A DNA stretch of 64,000 nucleotides from Drosophila persimilis. Lineage: Eukaryota; Arthropoda; Insecta; Diptera; Drosophilidae. Of this stretch, positions 31,401-41,840 are shown in pieces. Position 1 is the stretch's first letter; each line of letters starts with the position of its first letter. The stretch is taken from contig NW_020825447.1 of assembly GCF_003286085.1 (NCBI RefSeq), positions 186,001 through 250,000 on the forward strand. Direction: 5' to 3'. The position numbers and the translations under genes were made by a program. Under the pieces are notes generated by a model. It was given only the letters and a program-made list of their open reading frames with translations. It made no database searches and was not told where the DNA came from.

Positions 31401-33771
31401 TGACAGGGGACATGTGATTCAAATCGACGTATTCCTTTATAAATGCGGCGTATTGGGCCTTGAGAAGCGGTTTGCGAACCAACTTGCGCTCTAGATTGAG
31501 AAATCTGCGATAGGCTTGTTGATAAGAATCTCCAAGAAGACTGTCACTCAGCTTTAAAGGCAATTGAACGCAATATTCGCCACTTGGAAGCCGACCGCAA
31601 TGTTTTTTGAAATGTTCCTCGCAAGCAATTTCCTCCTTTGTTGCTTCTGTAGCGGGACCGTGGCAGTTTTCCACTTCCCAGAACCTTCGCACTAGCTCAT
31701 CCAAACCAACGGTAGGCGTTTGACTCAATTCCATCGAACTAGAGGCAGCTAGGAGCACTGAGCTGCGGGAGTACTGACCTCCACCTGTGACAACCCAGCC
31801 GAGACGGGTTTTTTGTATTATAGGAAGTCCCCTCTCCAATTTGATCTGTCCAACGCATAAAATGTCGTAAAATAAGCTGGCTCCAATAAGTACATCGATG
31901 CGCTGAGATTTGTTAAAGTGTGGGTCAGCAAGGCTGATATTGGATGGCATTTCCCATTTGGATACATCTAATGAAGAAGCAGGCTGGTTTCCTGTAATAC
32001 GTGGAGCAACGAGAGCTGTGAGACTCGTGAAGTAATCGGAAGTCCTGGATTGAATGACCAAATTAACTGAACCTTCCGTGTGAAATGCAGAATCAGCGCC
32101 GATACCCGATACTGATACCGACCCTTTGGCTCGTTTCAGCTGAAGCCTCTGAGCAAAGCGAGAGGTTATTAAATTAATCTGAGAGCCTGAATCCAGAAGA
32201 GCCCGGCAAGGAAGAAGATCACCAACTCGACTCTTTATCATAATGACTGTCGTGGCTAGAAGCACTACGTCTGAGCTAAGATTCTGAGCAGGAGGCGAGC
32301 ATGGTGATGAAGCGGCAACAAGAGAACTTGAAAGATTGGGGCCTGGGCATAAGTCTGTCTGAATAGGAGACGTAGTAGCGTTTGCAGGTTCCGTGTTAAC
32401 TGACGTAGGCAGCGGATTGTTGATATGTAAAAGGGTATGATGCTTTTCACCGCATGTGCGACAAGAGCCTGAACTGCAGGAGGTATTCTGATGTCCCTTC
32501 TTCAAACAGTTGAAGCAAACTCTAAGCTTCCTTGCCTCTCTAAGACGCAAAGATGGCGAAAGGTTTCCAAAGCGAGTGCAGCTGTAAATGTTATGCCCTT
32601 TATTATCACAGAACACGCATTCCAATACGATTGTATTTGTAGCAACAAGACTGTGTTTTGAATGAGTGATTCGTTTATGTTTTCCAACCTGACTGCTATG
32701 GATTTGAATCAACATAGCTTGATCCATGGTCTCCATGGCTTGACATCTCCTCTCCAAAAAAGCCGAAAAATGGTCCCATGTTGGTATGACGTTAGGGGGC
32801 GACAGCTCCTCCCATTTGGTCCTGGTATCAGAGTCGAGATACTTGTATGTGGAGTGAACGATGATGCATCCAGCTATTTCCTCCATGGTACCCATCGATC
32901 TAAGCGCTCTCATGTGAGAATGAAGCTTGTCCGATAAAGTACGTAGCTTTGTAGTTGACCCATCTTCAACCTTCTCATGCCTCAGAATCTCAGCGACGTG
33001 TGCCTGAAAGATTAAACGTTTATTATTGAAACGATTGTTTAAAATGTCCAATGCAATATCATAATTGCTCTCCGATACTTCCAAAGAGCGAACAGCCTCC
33101 AGGGCAGGTCCATCCAAACATGAGCGCAGGTGCTGGAACTTCTCAATCTTTGATAGAAAGGGCTCCTGATCTATTACTGTGCTAAACATCGAGTAAAAGT
33201 CTGCCCACTCAGTATAACCTCCACGGAAAGTGGGAAGTTTAATGTCAGGAATATGATATCGTGACCGTACATTTCCGGAGGCAGTAACGTTGAGCTCGGG
33301 TCGTATCGTTGAGTGATGCGGCATGTTCTGGGTAGTCCTGCGGAGTGCTGAGCGAATACGAACTTCGATTTCCATCGCCAAATCCTCAAAATTGTTGCTT
33401 AAGTCGCTGCCAATTTCGCTTACATCAAGCTCTTCTAAATTAGAATGAGTAACATTAAATGAGTCGGATATTTTTTCCAAGAATTTTAAATGAACACTTA
33501 GCGCATCTTCACTGATTGGGTTGTTTTCATCATTCAATATCGTCTCTCGAAGTGAAACGGCTTTGTTGTATATTGAGAGTGCCTTTAGTTTGTAAAAAGA
33601 CACCCTGTTTTCCGGCACGTCATTAGACTCATCCATTTTCGACAGGCAGCAGCGAGCAAAGCACAAAGAAGAATCGAAGAACCAACCGTTTGATTTTTTT
33701 TGGTATGCAAGCGCAAGTGCAGCGAACCCGAAGCCGCTAATGCACGTAGCTGTATTAGTGCTTGTAAGCAA
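28378..33771 (-). CDS. BEL gag-pol polyprotein
   Basis: This is an open frame of 1797 codons. The first in-frame ATG is at 33771, but the Met near residue 46 (33636, MDESNDVPENRVSF) looks like the more natural start. The gag part holds a capsid-like region (LPTFRGGYTEWADFYSMF) and two CCHC knuckles (CVFCDNKGHNIYSC, CFNCLKKGHQNTSC) at about 395-430. The protease has DSGSQ near residue 525. The RT has YVDD near residue 939. RNase H has HGFCDASMSAYGACIY, and integrase has GVDYCGPF, WSDNATNFVG and GGLWEA near 1475-1600. A BEL/Pao-type C-terminal domain ends the protein. No stop or frameshift is seen, so it could be functional. Confidence 0.95.
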   Translation of the reverse strand: MLTSTNTATCISGFGFAALALAYQKKSNGWFFDSSLCFARCCLSKMDESNDVPENRVSFYKLKALSIYNKAVSLRETILNDENNPISEDALSVHLKFLEKISDSFNVTHSNLEELDVSEIGSDLSNNFEDLAMEIEVRIRSALRRTTQNMPHHSTIRPELNVTASGNVRSRYHIPDIKLPTFRGGYTEWADFYSMFSTVIDQEPFLSKIEKFQHLRSCLDGPALEAVRSLEVSESNYDIALDILNNRFNNKRLIFQAHVAEILRHEKVEDGSTTKLRTLSDKLHSHMRALRSMGTMEEIAGCIIVHSTYKYLDSDTRTKWEELSPPNVIPTWDHFSAFLERRCQAMETMDQAMLIQIHSSQVGKHKRITHSKHSLVATNTIVLECVFCDNKGHNIYSCTRFGNLSPSLRLREARKLRVCFNCLKKGHQNTSCSSGSCRTCGEKHHTLLHINNPLPTSVNTEPANATTSPIQTDLCPGPNLSSSLVAASSPCSPPAQNLSSDVVLLATTVIMIKSRVGDLLPCRALLDSGSQINLITSRFAQRLQLKRAKGSVSVSGIGADSAFHTEGSVNLVIQSRTSDYFTSLTALVAPRITGNQPASSLDVSKWEMPSNISLADPHFNKSQRIDVLIGASLFYDILCVGQIKLERGLPIIQKTRLGWVVTGGGQYSRSSVLLAASSSMELSQTPTVGLDELVRRFWEVENCHGPATEATKEEIACEEHFKKHCGRLPSGEYCVQLPLKLSDSLLGDSYQQAYRRFLNLERKLVRKPLLKAQYAAFIKEYVDLNHMSPVKSDALKQCKFFLPHHCVLREDKTTTKLRVVFDGSACTSTGYSLNDILMSGPTIQPKLVTTLLRFRTFRIALTGDICKMYRCVRVSPQDSFLQCILWRDSPLEELRTFKLDTVTYGTKPAAFLAVRSMHQLAADESSSYPIGSEVVLRDFYVDDLLTGGDTTNEVLEIIRQVSGLLAKGNFKIRKWCSNDTYVLDQTPHEDRETFVKFTDGSDVTKTLGLAWNPTSDKLLFSFCPNQVPSKPTKRVVLSTIARFYDPLGLIGPVITKAKIFLQQLWKEKLHWDESLPVSLRTTWINFIQQFDSMQQISFPRLSFLRSSNLEMHGFCDASMSAYGACIYAVSQGDNGVKANLLSSRSRVAPVKTITIPKLELCGAALLAQLMHEVSLMNFKCSYYCWCDSTVVLAWIKNQPSNFNVFVANRLSVIQELTSGMSWLHVPTDLNPADMLSRGSLPAELINSHLWKYGPTYLTASKDQWPSTPALPEPVLEARKTILITNCASRYLVEESKFVNSFPKMQRIFAYVCKFIHRRKSGITVEDLRLGTELLIRLTQQSRLSTEIRALETRKDIKASSSIASLSPFLDDCGLLRVGGRLKNSTLDFEARHPIILPKNHSITSALIRHLHEKHLHAGPQSLLAIIRQTYWPIGGRKTVAHVIQKCVRCFRVKPRTLEQIMADLPVDRVSESRAFLVTGVDYCGPFLYKSEVRNRPPLKCYMSIFICFSTKAVHIELVKDLTTSAFLSALRRFICTRGRPIRIWSDNATNFVGARNELAELKSLFLSDSHQEAVHQACLNDCIDWRFIPPRSPHFGGLWEASVKLAKHHLRRALGSSLLGFDELRTLACNICAIINSRPLFPLSENPADLDVLTPSHFLVGAPITTFLEPDLVHLNVDRLDRWQKVTQLQQIFWSRWRQSYLTSLQERTKWRTRNPELHVNDVVLVKDENFPPLKWPLARILELIPGADGVSRVALIRMATGVSRRALAKLCLLPLRDEVKGMDPSTGGVCSGEARV

Positions 33772-33871
33772 GCGCGCGACGAAATGGGAACTAACCGCTT
33801 CGCGTTCGAACAGTTATGTTTAGCGGATAATTTTCACTGTTTATAATTGTTTATTTCCAAATTGTTACTGA

Positions 33872-33891
33872 CGATCACGTCGGGGTCACCA
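33872..33891 (-). promoter_or_regulatory. BEL primer-binding site
   Basis: The minus strand reads TGGTGACCCCGACGTGATCG two bases inside the 5' LTR, the form common to BEL-type elements, where a tRNA primes minus-strand DNA synthesis. Confidence 0.85.
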
Positions 33892-33893
33892 AA

Positions 33894-34369
33894 TGTTGAG
33901 ACAACGAGCTTTTTCGCTGACTATGATTGTTCAATAATTTCACAAATTATTAATTTCCGAAAACGTTATACATTTTATTATAGGTATTTTGTGTGTTGAG
34001 GGTGGCCGAAGATGCCAGAGCCTTTTACAATAGTATTAGAGTGACACACTTGGATGAGGCAAGCGAGCCGATCTCGAGCCAAAGTAATAGATTGGGGACA
34101 AAAAGGGTCTGTTCTCCAACTATATCAAGCGGTAACTGCTAGAGCAGGCGCAGCTGCTGACGGCTTAGCGACGGCATAGGAAAGAAAAGATAACAAGAGC
34201 GAGCATAGATAAGAATAGATGATTAAATGAGAGCATGTTGCTGAGCGAGCATAGATAAAGCTACGCTTACGTTACGTTAGTTTAGTATAATGACCAAAAT
34301 AGAAAAGAAAGTGAATTGATAGGCAATAAAACAATGGTATAAAATTTACACTCGGGCTTCGCCCGAACA
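33894..34369 (-). repeat. BEL 5' LTR
   Basis: Same length as the 3' LTR. The three visible differences are in the segment CCGAAAACGTTATACATTTT (33957-33976), compared with CCGAAAGCTTTATAAATTTT in the other LTR. The clustering could mean a small conversion or copying event rather than independent mutations. Confidence 0.95.
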
Positions 34370-34850
34370 CATTTCTTCTGTATGGTTAATTAATGGTACT
34401 GTTAATGGATTCCAAACAATTTTTGGTATTTTTCTTATATTACTTATATAAAAGGATGAAAATGGCTCGTAGCTTTCTGTTTGAATAGTGTGATGAGGTA
34501 CTAGTATCATCGGTTCGCACATTACAACCATGTATTATTGTTAAAATTCCTTGTTGCGGAAGATCAATTCTTGATTTGAGTTACTACATTGAATTCTAGC
34601 ATTAGTGTTTACTGGAACTTTGAAGAGCCAACTACCCTCTAATTCGACACAAAATGATCATGTCTCTGCTATCTTCCTATACACGCAATTTGAATTACCT
34701 TTTACTACTACGAGTACTTCTGGTCTCTTTTGGAGTCATTCCTGAGTCTTGCTCTTCTGTCTCAATTTCAGCCAATGGACAAATTTTAGTTATAGGTCGT
34801 TTTATCAACCCGTCTTGCTGTTTTATAGTTACTACTCTGACTCTAAAAAA
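34370..34850 (-). pseudogene. roo-like pol tail and env fragment
   Basis: On the minus strand the first part (about 34845-34706) ends a pol with LIKRPITKICPLAEIE, the end of the C-terminal domain of BEL/Pao pol proteins. After stops and frame changes, env-like sequence follows, with a conserved ELEGSWLFKVPVNT-type segment and then a frame running to the BEL insertion at 34370. An env downstream of a BEL/Pao-type pol is the arrangement of roo. Most of env is missing or scrambled. The Pao-like LTR begins at about 34845. Confidence 0.6.
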
Positions 34851-35178
34851 TTAGAAGAGTTTTTATAATTGAATTACCGAAAACTTTGGGTGGCTGTAAT
34901 TTAAATTATTTATTTGGCGGGGCGAAAAATTGATACGCTCGATCTAGTTTAAGGTTGGCGAACAACTATATTTTCTTCACAATTCAAATCTCTTACTCTA
35001 GCTAACCTACGGTGGCAAAGCGGGGCGAATTCGCCAAGAGCGAGAGAGCTTTTATTGCGCTCCCGCTTTGCCCTAGCCTAACTTACACTAGACTTCATAC
35101 TTTAAATCAATAACAAATAATCGCCGCCATGGATGGAAGGTCACGCAACACCGGCCCCGTTGAACGCCTGCATCGGCT

Positions 35179-38100
35179 TCAACATATTGGGAGCGGCGCC
35201 AATTTGTGTATGGCCCGCCGAAAAACCGCTCCAGTGCTAGTCCTTATTTCGACGACCCTGACCATGCCGTCCTCTCCTGCGTGCGTGGCGATGACCTTCC
35301 CCACGAGCCACTCCTGAGGCGGCAGATTGTCCTCGGCCACGATGACGAGGTCTCCTTCCTCGAGGTTCGGTTGCTGCTGGTGCCATTTGCCCCGAATTTG
35401 CAGCCCCAGGACATATTCGCGGGACCATCGCTGCCAAAACGCTTGCCTGACTGACGAGACAAGTCGCATTCGCCGCAAGCAACTGAGACTCTCCTGGTCC
35501 GGAGTCCGCAGTGCTGGGGGGGCGATGAGCGACCCGCCTGTCAGCAGGTGCCCGGGTGTTAGGGCCTCGCCGTCGCTTGGATCTTGGCTGATGGCTCCCA
35601 GAGGCCTCGAGTTCATTATGGCCTCGATGCCGACGAGGACTGTGGCGAGCTCTTCGGCGGTTAGGAGCGCGCTGCCTACCGCCCGTAGGAGTAGGCTCTT
35701 GGCAGTTTTTACACCTGCCTCCCATAGCCCTCCCATGTGAGGAGCTCGCGGCGGTATGAACGCAAATTCGCATCCGTTCTTTGACGCGAAGTCGCGAATT
35801 GGGTCTCCTTGCTCCTTGAGCCTGATCCGCAGAGCGCTGAGATGGCGGCTCGCTCCGACGAAGTTCGTCCCGTTGTCGCAATGAACGACTTGGGGATATC
35901 CTCTGCGACCGACGAACCTTTGGAAAGCCAACAAAAATCTGCCAGTGGTTAGATCGGAAACTATTTCTAGGTGAACCGCCTTGGACGCAAAACAAACAAA
36001 AAGCGCAATGTATGACTTGTATGGGGGCCTTCCGCGAATTTTCAATGTCGTGTGCACTGGTCCACAAAAATCAACGCCGCAAATTGAAAATGGGCGGAGA
36101 GCACGGAGTCGATCTGCGGGTAAATTCCCCATGAGTTGCGTCAATCGAGGCTTGCATTTAAAACAGCGCATACACGATCGAACTGTCTGACGGCAGACCT
36201 CCTGAACGTTCACTATCCACACGCTCTGTCGAAGGATGCTCACAAGTGCTCGTGGGACGACATGAAAATTCGAATGGTGCAGATGACGAATATAGCTTCG
36301 CACGAATTGCGAGCGCTTAGTCAAAAGCAGAGGAAACTTGGCATCGTATGATATAGGAGATTTGGCTAGTCGCCCCCCCACTCGCAACAACGAAAAGTTG
36401 TACCAAGTCCCTGTGTCTTCATGGATGAATGGGTTCAACCGCTGAAGACTAGGACCAATTGTAGATCCTTTCCTAACCTTTTCGATTTCTCCTTGATACT
36501 CGTGATGCTGGACGATTTCGACAATTTTATAAAAGGTTTCATTGTATTCGGTCGGTGAAATAGTTTTTTCAAAATTTAGGTTGGGTCTTTACATTTTCTT
36601 ATAAAGCGGAAAAGGTGTGACGAGAATCCCTCGATGACATCTAACAGCTCCGAACTTCGCAGAGCAGCGGTCAGCCCGACCACAGTCTTCCTCTTTTCCA
36701 GCTGAAGATCATCGGAGTGTTCGAAATGAGCGTTCTTGGGCCAGTTTTCTTCTTCCTCTTTCAGAAATGATGGTCCTTCGAACCAAATTGACTGAATGAT
36801 TTCGTCGACGTCACAACCTCTTGAGACAATATCTGCTGGGTTCTGTTTCGTGGGTACATGCCGCCACGTAGCATCATCTGACCACTCTTGAATCTCAGCC
36901 ACTCTATTTAAAACGAAAGTCGACAACGTCGATGCATGAGACCGGATCCAATGAAGAGTTACCTCTGAATCCGACCAATAAACGACTCGTTCAATGGGCA
37001 CGTTTAATAGGGGCTTGATTCTGTGACAGAGATCTGCGAGAAGGTGAGCGGCACATAACTCAAGCCTTGGGAGCGTTTTGGTCTTGAGCGGCGCTACTTT
37101 GGATTTCGAAGTCAACAATGATATTTTTAAACCTTCTGCAGTTCTGCTACGTATATAGACGCACGCTCCATACGCTCTCATGGAGGCGTCAGCAAAGGCA
37201 TGTATTTGAACCGGTGACATCGGATCGGATTACACAAACCGAGATATGGATATGTCTTCCAATTGAGATAGTGTATTTTTCAACTTATTCCACGCTGTTT
37301 CCAAATGCAGCGGGATCGACTCATCCCAATCTAGTTTGTTAAGCCAAAGCTCCTGCAATAGGATCTTGCCTTTTATAACGATAGGACTTAATAAACCAAG
37401 GGGGTCAAACAACTTTGATGTCACCGATAGTATGTTCCGTTTTGTCGCTCGGAGACCCATAACTGAATTGTCAATTTTGAACTTGAAGGCATCGTCAGTA
37501 GGTAACCATGAGATTCCTAACGCCTTTGTCGACTCTGAATCCGAGATTGTTATGGGTTTGGCTGTGCTCTCAGATGCGGTGATCTCGGGTGAGTTTGAAA
37601 CCACTTAGTCAACTCAATCCCTGCGGTCTGAAGAACCTGAGACACTTCGGACTTAATTGCCCTTAGCTCCTCTACGCATGCAGCACCAGTCAACAAGTCA
37701 TCGACGTAAAAGTCGGACCCAATAACGTTAGCAGCTCGAGGGAATGAGAGCTTCGCAGACTCACTCAACCTTTTCAAACACCGGATAGCTAAGAATGGGG
37801 CTGGTCCAGTCCCATAGGTTACAGTGTTGAGCTTGTATAATCTCAAGGATTCAGAAGGGTCTCTTCTCCACACTATGAGCTGAAACTGCCGATCCGCTTC
37901 GTTCACCATCACTTGGCGATACATCTTTTTAACATCAGCAGTCAGGGAAAACCTGTGCAGACGGAAACGGAGCAGTGTCGAATATAATTCCTCTTGAATG
38001 GTAGGTCCCACCATCAGAATGTCATTTAAGGCCACCTGTGAGGACGTCTTGGACGAAGCATCGAACACGACTCGGAGCTTGGTAGACGTACTTTGGGGCC

Positions 38101-38718
38101 TCAGAACACACTGATGAGGGATAACGTAGGGTGGAGTAGAAGGAATCGTATTGTCAGTAGGAGACATATGACCTAAGGAGAGGTACTCTTCCATGAATTC
38201 CAAGTACATTTTCTTCAACTCAGGGTCACGATGCAATCATCTTTCAAGCGACAAAAACCGCCGTTTCGCAACCTCAAAGGAGTTGCCCAAACAATTTGGA
38301 TCTGATTTAAACGGGAGCCTTACTTCGAACCCACCTGATGATAGTACCTGAGTCGTCTTACGATAGTGTTCTTCACATAGCTTGTGCTCAGGTGTGGCAA
38401 TTTTCTTGGTAGATGGCATTTCTTCCAGTGACCACAACTTTTTCAAGGTCCTATCGATGGATACTAGCAACTCTTCACTGCAACTCAAACTGTTTGTAAT
38501 TTGAGGAGCAGAACTCCTGGAAAAATATTTTCCCGACACAACCCAACCAAGAAGGGTTTTCTGAAGATTGGAAAGTCAGGACCTTGTTTAATTTGACCAA
38601 CAGCCAATAATTCAAAGAACGATTCTGCTCCAATTAACATATCTATTCTTTGTGGCTTGTAGAAATAAGGGTCTGCCAGTGGTAGGTTCTCTGGGATTCG
38701 CCAGTCAGTCACATTCAC
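35179..38718 (-). pseudogene. Pao/BEL-like pol (RT-RH-IN), broken
   Basis: The frames overlap or abut at 38718-38485, 38539-38237, 38236-37550, 37604-37230, 37220-36576 and 36438-35179. The RT has KLRVVFDASSKTSSQVALND and the active-site FYVDDLLTG near 37705. RNase H has HAFADASMRAYGACVYIRS. Integrase has ICGVDFCGPVH, HCDNGTNFVG and PHMGGLWEAGVKTAK, followed by the BEL/Pao C-terminal domain ending at 35179. The integrase frame (419 codons) is intact. The lesions are frame changes near 38510, 38237, 37580 and 37225 and a gap near 36440-36575. Confidence 0.88.
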
Positions 38719-38750
38719 TGACTGGTCAGGGTGATAACCTGAAATTGATT

Positions 38751-40022
38751 TCAGGATCCAAAAATCACCACTGTGTGTATTTTATCCTTTACTTGAGAAT
38801 TAGGTTCACCAATTCCAAGCAAGTTAATACAGGACTCCTCTCTACGGATCTGTAAGCGATTAGCGAGGTCCTCGGTAATGAAATTTGTTTGTGATCCAGA
38901 GTCGAGCAGAGTTCTGGCCAGAATGTGTTCACCGCTCTTAGTTCGGACGCTTACGATCGACGTAGCCAGAATTACCCTGTCCAACGCTGTCGCATGCAAA
39001 ACATGTGACGTGGAAGGTTGATTCTGATTTGATGGAGGAGAAGGAATCTCTTGGGGTGGTGGCAACGCGAGACTATTAGCCGACACTGTGTATCGATGCA
39101 ATAATGTATGATGTGAGCGGCTGCACACTCGACATTTATTGGCTTTGCATTTTACAACAGCGTGGCCTTTTCGCAGGCAATTAATGCATAGGGATGCCGA
39201 CTTAGCAAACTCACACCTTTGCATTACCGAGAGACGCGAAAATGAAGGGCAATTAGACACTACATGGTCTCCTGAATTGCAGTAGCTACAAGTTTGCTGT
39301 ATCGACAGTATCGACGAAACAGTATCGATTAGAGTTCTTAGAGATGATGCAGATTGATGCGACATTCTCGGCAGATTGAACAATGTGGAAATATTATTCG
39401 TGAAAATCAAATAATCATTGTCATATACTCGTTTTAGGCCAGCCATGGCCTTTTCATAATTTGCCTCGGTGACTTGGAACGCCTTTATTGTTCCTAATGC
39501 TTCATCAGAGAGGCACGAAATCAAATGATTAAATTTTTCGATCACCGGTATGCTGTTGTCGCTATGGACTAGTCTCTCAAAAAGGCTAATGAAATTTTTG
39601 AATTCCAAGTGTTTACCACTAAATTTGGGTAATGCCAATTTCGGAAGTCTAGCATGAGTTGGGGCTGAAGAAGACACTGGCTTCGTCTCGCTTGCTGCAT
39701 CAAAGGCGGCGATAAGCGACATTATCTTTCCTTTGGTGACAATTATCAGCTCTTCCAACTCGGCTGCATATGCATCATCACCTGTTATGTCCTCGATTTG
39801 CTCCTGCAAATGGTTAGCCTTTTCAATTGAAGCATTCAAAGAATCAAATCTACATTGTAATTCCAAAGGTAATTGCAAAGGAATCGACCCTAGATCTAAT
39901 CGATCCTCTAAGCGGCGAATGATTTTTACTCGACTTTTGAGCTTAATCTTTAAGTCTTCAAGAGTGGATTTACATTTTTCTGCCATAATGTTTATGTATG
40001 AAGATTTTACACAACAAACCAC
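38751..40022 (-). pseudogene. Pao/BEL-like gag and protease, shortened
   Basis: A 423-codon frame starts near 40022; the Met at about 39985 (MAEKCKSTLEDLKIKL) also fits. It begins with a coiled-coil-like charged region, then the capsid-like region (LPKLALPKFSGKHLEFKNFI), zinc knuckles (CSYCNSGDHVVSNC, CINCLRKGHAVVKC) and a protease with DSGSQTNFI. Compared with the BEL protein above, the stretch between the capsid-like domain and the knuckles is clearly shorter, so an internal deletion near 39300 is likely. The frame ends at 38751 before pol. Confidence 0.8.
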
Positions 40023-40084
40023 TACTATTTCTATTTATTTATTTATTATTATTAATATTTTTATTTTTTTTTTAAATGTTTGAA

Positions 40085-40601
40085 CAAGAACGATAATCGA
40101 AAACGAATTTGAATTGAATGTCGAGGCACGAGGTATCAAGGGAAAGAGTAGTTGCAAGTGACGGCCGAAAACAATATACCCGTTTAGATACAGGGAAGCG
40201 CGTCACTTGGCAATGTGGCACGTGGCACGTGGCAGTGTGCAATGTCTTCAGCACAAGACACCTCAAAGAGAGATCTGAATGTCTTTTGCTCAGCCTTCAA
40301 TTTTCTGCACAAATACATCTGATTCCTCTTTTGGATTTTTGAATCCAACTGCTACTTTCCTGTCTTTTTCGCAGGGCATCCCTCGGCGGTAGCAGAAATT
40401 TGCACAAAAATTATTGTTGGCGCGACCGACGCGATGATATATTTTACAAATTGATTGCCGATTGCACACACACACGACGCGGGCAACGAATATGTTTGCA
40501 TATGTATACTGCAATTTCTTGTGTCACTGTCACTTATTGTTGTTGCCTATAATTCACTTTACAGTCCACCCGGGGGCGCCATACAAAATTAGAAGAGCTT
40601 T
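40085..40601 (-). repeat. Pao-like leader and partial 5' LTR
   Basis: 40250-40600 matches 54273-54545 (CAGCACAAGACACCTCAAAG through CCCGGGGGCGCCAT) and so is LTR. 40085-40205 matches the leader at 44308-44430. Relative to the other copy a middle piece is missing at about 40210-40240, replaced by a short CGTGGCACGTGGCA repeat. It ends at the DINE-1 insertion or junction at 40602. Confidence 0.65.
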
Positions 40602-41705
40602 TATACCCGATACTCAAAATGAGTATTGGGGTATATTAGATTTGTGGTAAAAGTGGATGTGTGTAACGTCCAGAAGGAATCGTTTCCGACCCCATAAAGT
40701 ATATATATTCTTGATCAGCATCAATAGCCGAGTCGATTGAGCCATGTCTGTCTGTCCGTCTGTCCGTCCGTCCGAATGTCCGTCTGTCCGTCCGTCCGTC
40801 TGTCCGTCCCCTTCAGCGCCTAGTGCTCAAAGACTATAAGAGCTAGAGCAACGATGTTTTGGATCCAGACTTCTGTGATATGTCACTGCTACAAGAATAT
40901 TTCAAAACTGTGCCCCGCCCACTTTCGCCCCCACAAAGGGCGAAAATCTGTGGCATCCACAATTTCGACGCAGAACCGTAGAAGATGACTATATCTTACA
41001 GAGTGCAAAATCTGAACCAGATCGTATAATTATAATAGCCAGAATCACGAAAACAATTTCACTCTTTCTCGCTGTGTCTCACTCTAACACACAGGTTTCA
41101 TGGTCGGTTTTGCCAATTGCAAAATATGAGTTCAAGGATCTCAGAACCCATAAGAGCTAGAGCCACCAAATTTGGTATCCACACTCCTGTGATATCGGAC
41201 CTTGACCGTTTTGTGTCAAAATTTCGCCGCACCCCCTTCCGCCCGCGCAAAGGACGAAAATCTGGGGCAACCACAAATCTCAGAGACTATTAAGGCTAGA
41301 GTAACCAAATTTGGTATCCGCACTTCTGTTAGATCTCACTATAAAACGTATATCTCAGAATTTCGCCCCACCCCCTTCCGCCCCCACAAAGGACGAGAAT
41401 CTGTTGCATCCACAATATTGCAGATTCGAGAAAACTAAAAACGCAGAATCATAGAGAATGACCATATCTATCAGATTGCTGAGTCTAGATCAGATCAGAT
41501 AATTTTTATAGCCAACAGGAACAAATCAATTTGCAGTGGCTACGCAGCGCCCGACGTCACGCTCAGACTGATTTTCTGTCTCTCTCGCACGCACTCTTTG
41601 TCGTTTCGTTTAATATTAGCGCCGTCTGCCGGAGGAGAGCCTGGTATTGGGTATAACTGTAGAGTTGCGGTGTCCGCAGCAACTCACAACGTTCCCCCTC
41701 GTTTT
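40602..41705 (+). mobile_element. DINE-1 element, long form
   Basis: Complete ends are present: TATACCCGATACTCAAAATG at 40602 and CCCCCTCGTTTT at 41705, with the hairpin at 41662-41685 and the microsatellite at about 40745-40808. It shares the diagnostic GAGTCTAGATCAGATCAG with the inverted copy at 41841-42948, where the other copies have GAATCTGGATCAG. Left flank is Pao-like LTR, right flank is Ulysses-like LTR. Confidence 0.93.
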
Positions 41706-41840
41706 ATATGTGGATAATTCTTCTTCTGGCTTCGGCTTTTGTCTCTGGTCGGCGGGGTGTGGGCATGGAGGATATTTTACTACCCATTAAGAGCTCTGGC
41801 AAATGGTCGAGAATTTATATAAATTTATATTTATATAAAA
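41706..41840 (-). mobile_element. Ulysses-like LTR fragment, left half
   Basis: ATATGTGGATAATTCTT and CTGGCTTCGGCTTTTGTCTC with GGTCGGCGGGGTGTGGGCAT match 16485-16501 and 16642-16685, with the stretch between them missing. The right part (ATTTATATAAATTTATATTT) is an AT expansion of the same place in the LTR. The LTR resumes at 42949 after an inverted DINE-1. Confidence 0.75.

Larger units (their letters stand above)
27926..34369 (-). mobile_element. BEL-family LTR retrotransposon, complete
   Basis: Two 476-bp LTRs (27926-28401 and 33894-34369; each TG...CA on the minus strand) differ at only three positions that I can find, all close together near the outer end. The 5-bp CATTT flanks both sides (27921-27925, 34370-34374) as target duplication. 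A primer site, a purine tract (GGGGGGAGTA next to 28401) and a single long ORF are all in place. This is the best-preserved element in the window and looks recently inserted. Confidence 0.95.
34845..40601 (-). mobile_element. Pao/BEL-like LTR element A, degenerate
   Basis: The order on the minus strand is partial 5' LTR and leader (40601-40023), gag-protease (40022-38751), RT, RNase H and integrase (38718-35179) and partial 3' LTR (about 35178-34845). LTR parts are recognised by comparison with the second copy at 54153-54775. The 3' LTR here lacks its R-U5 side, and the 5' LTR lacks its U3 side where a DINE-1 starts at 40602. The pol is broken into at least five frames. Confidence 0.8.

Noticed and set aside
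35237..36067. 276-codon frame rich in Arg and Ser on the minus strand within the Pao-like integrase
   Set aside because: It overlaps the real integrase frame, which has the catalytic motifs. The composition is that of an out-of-frame translation.
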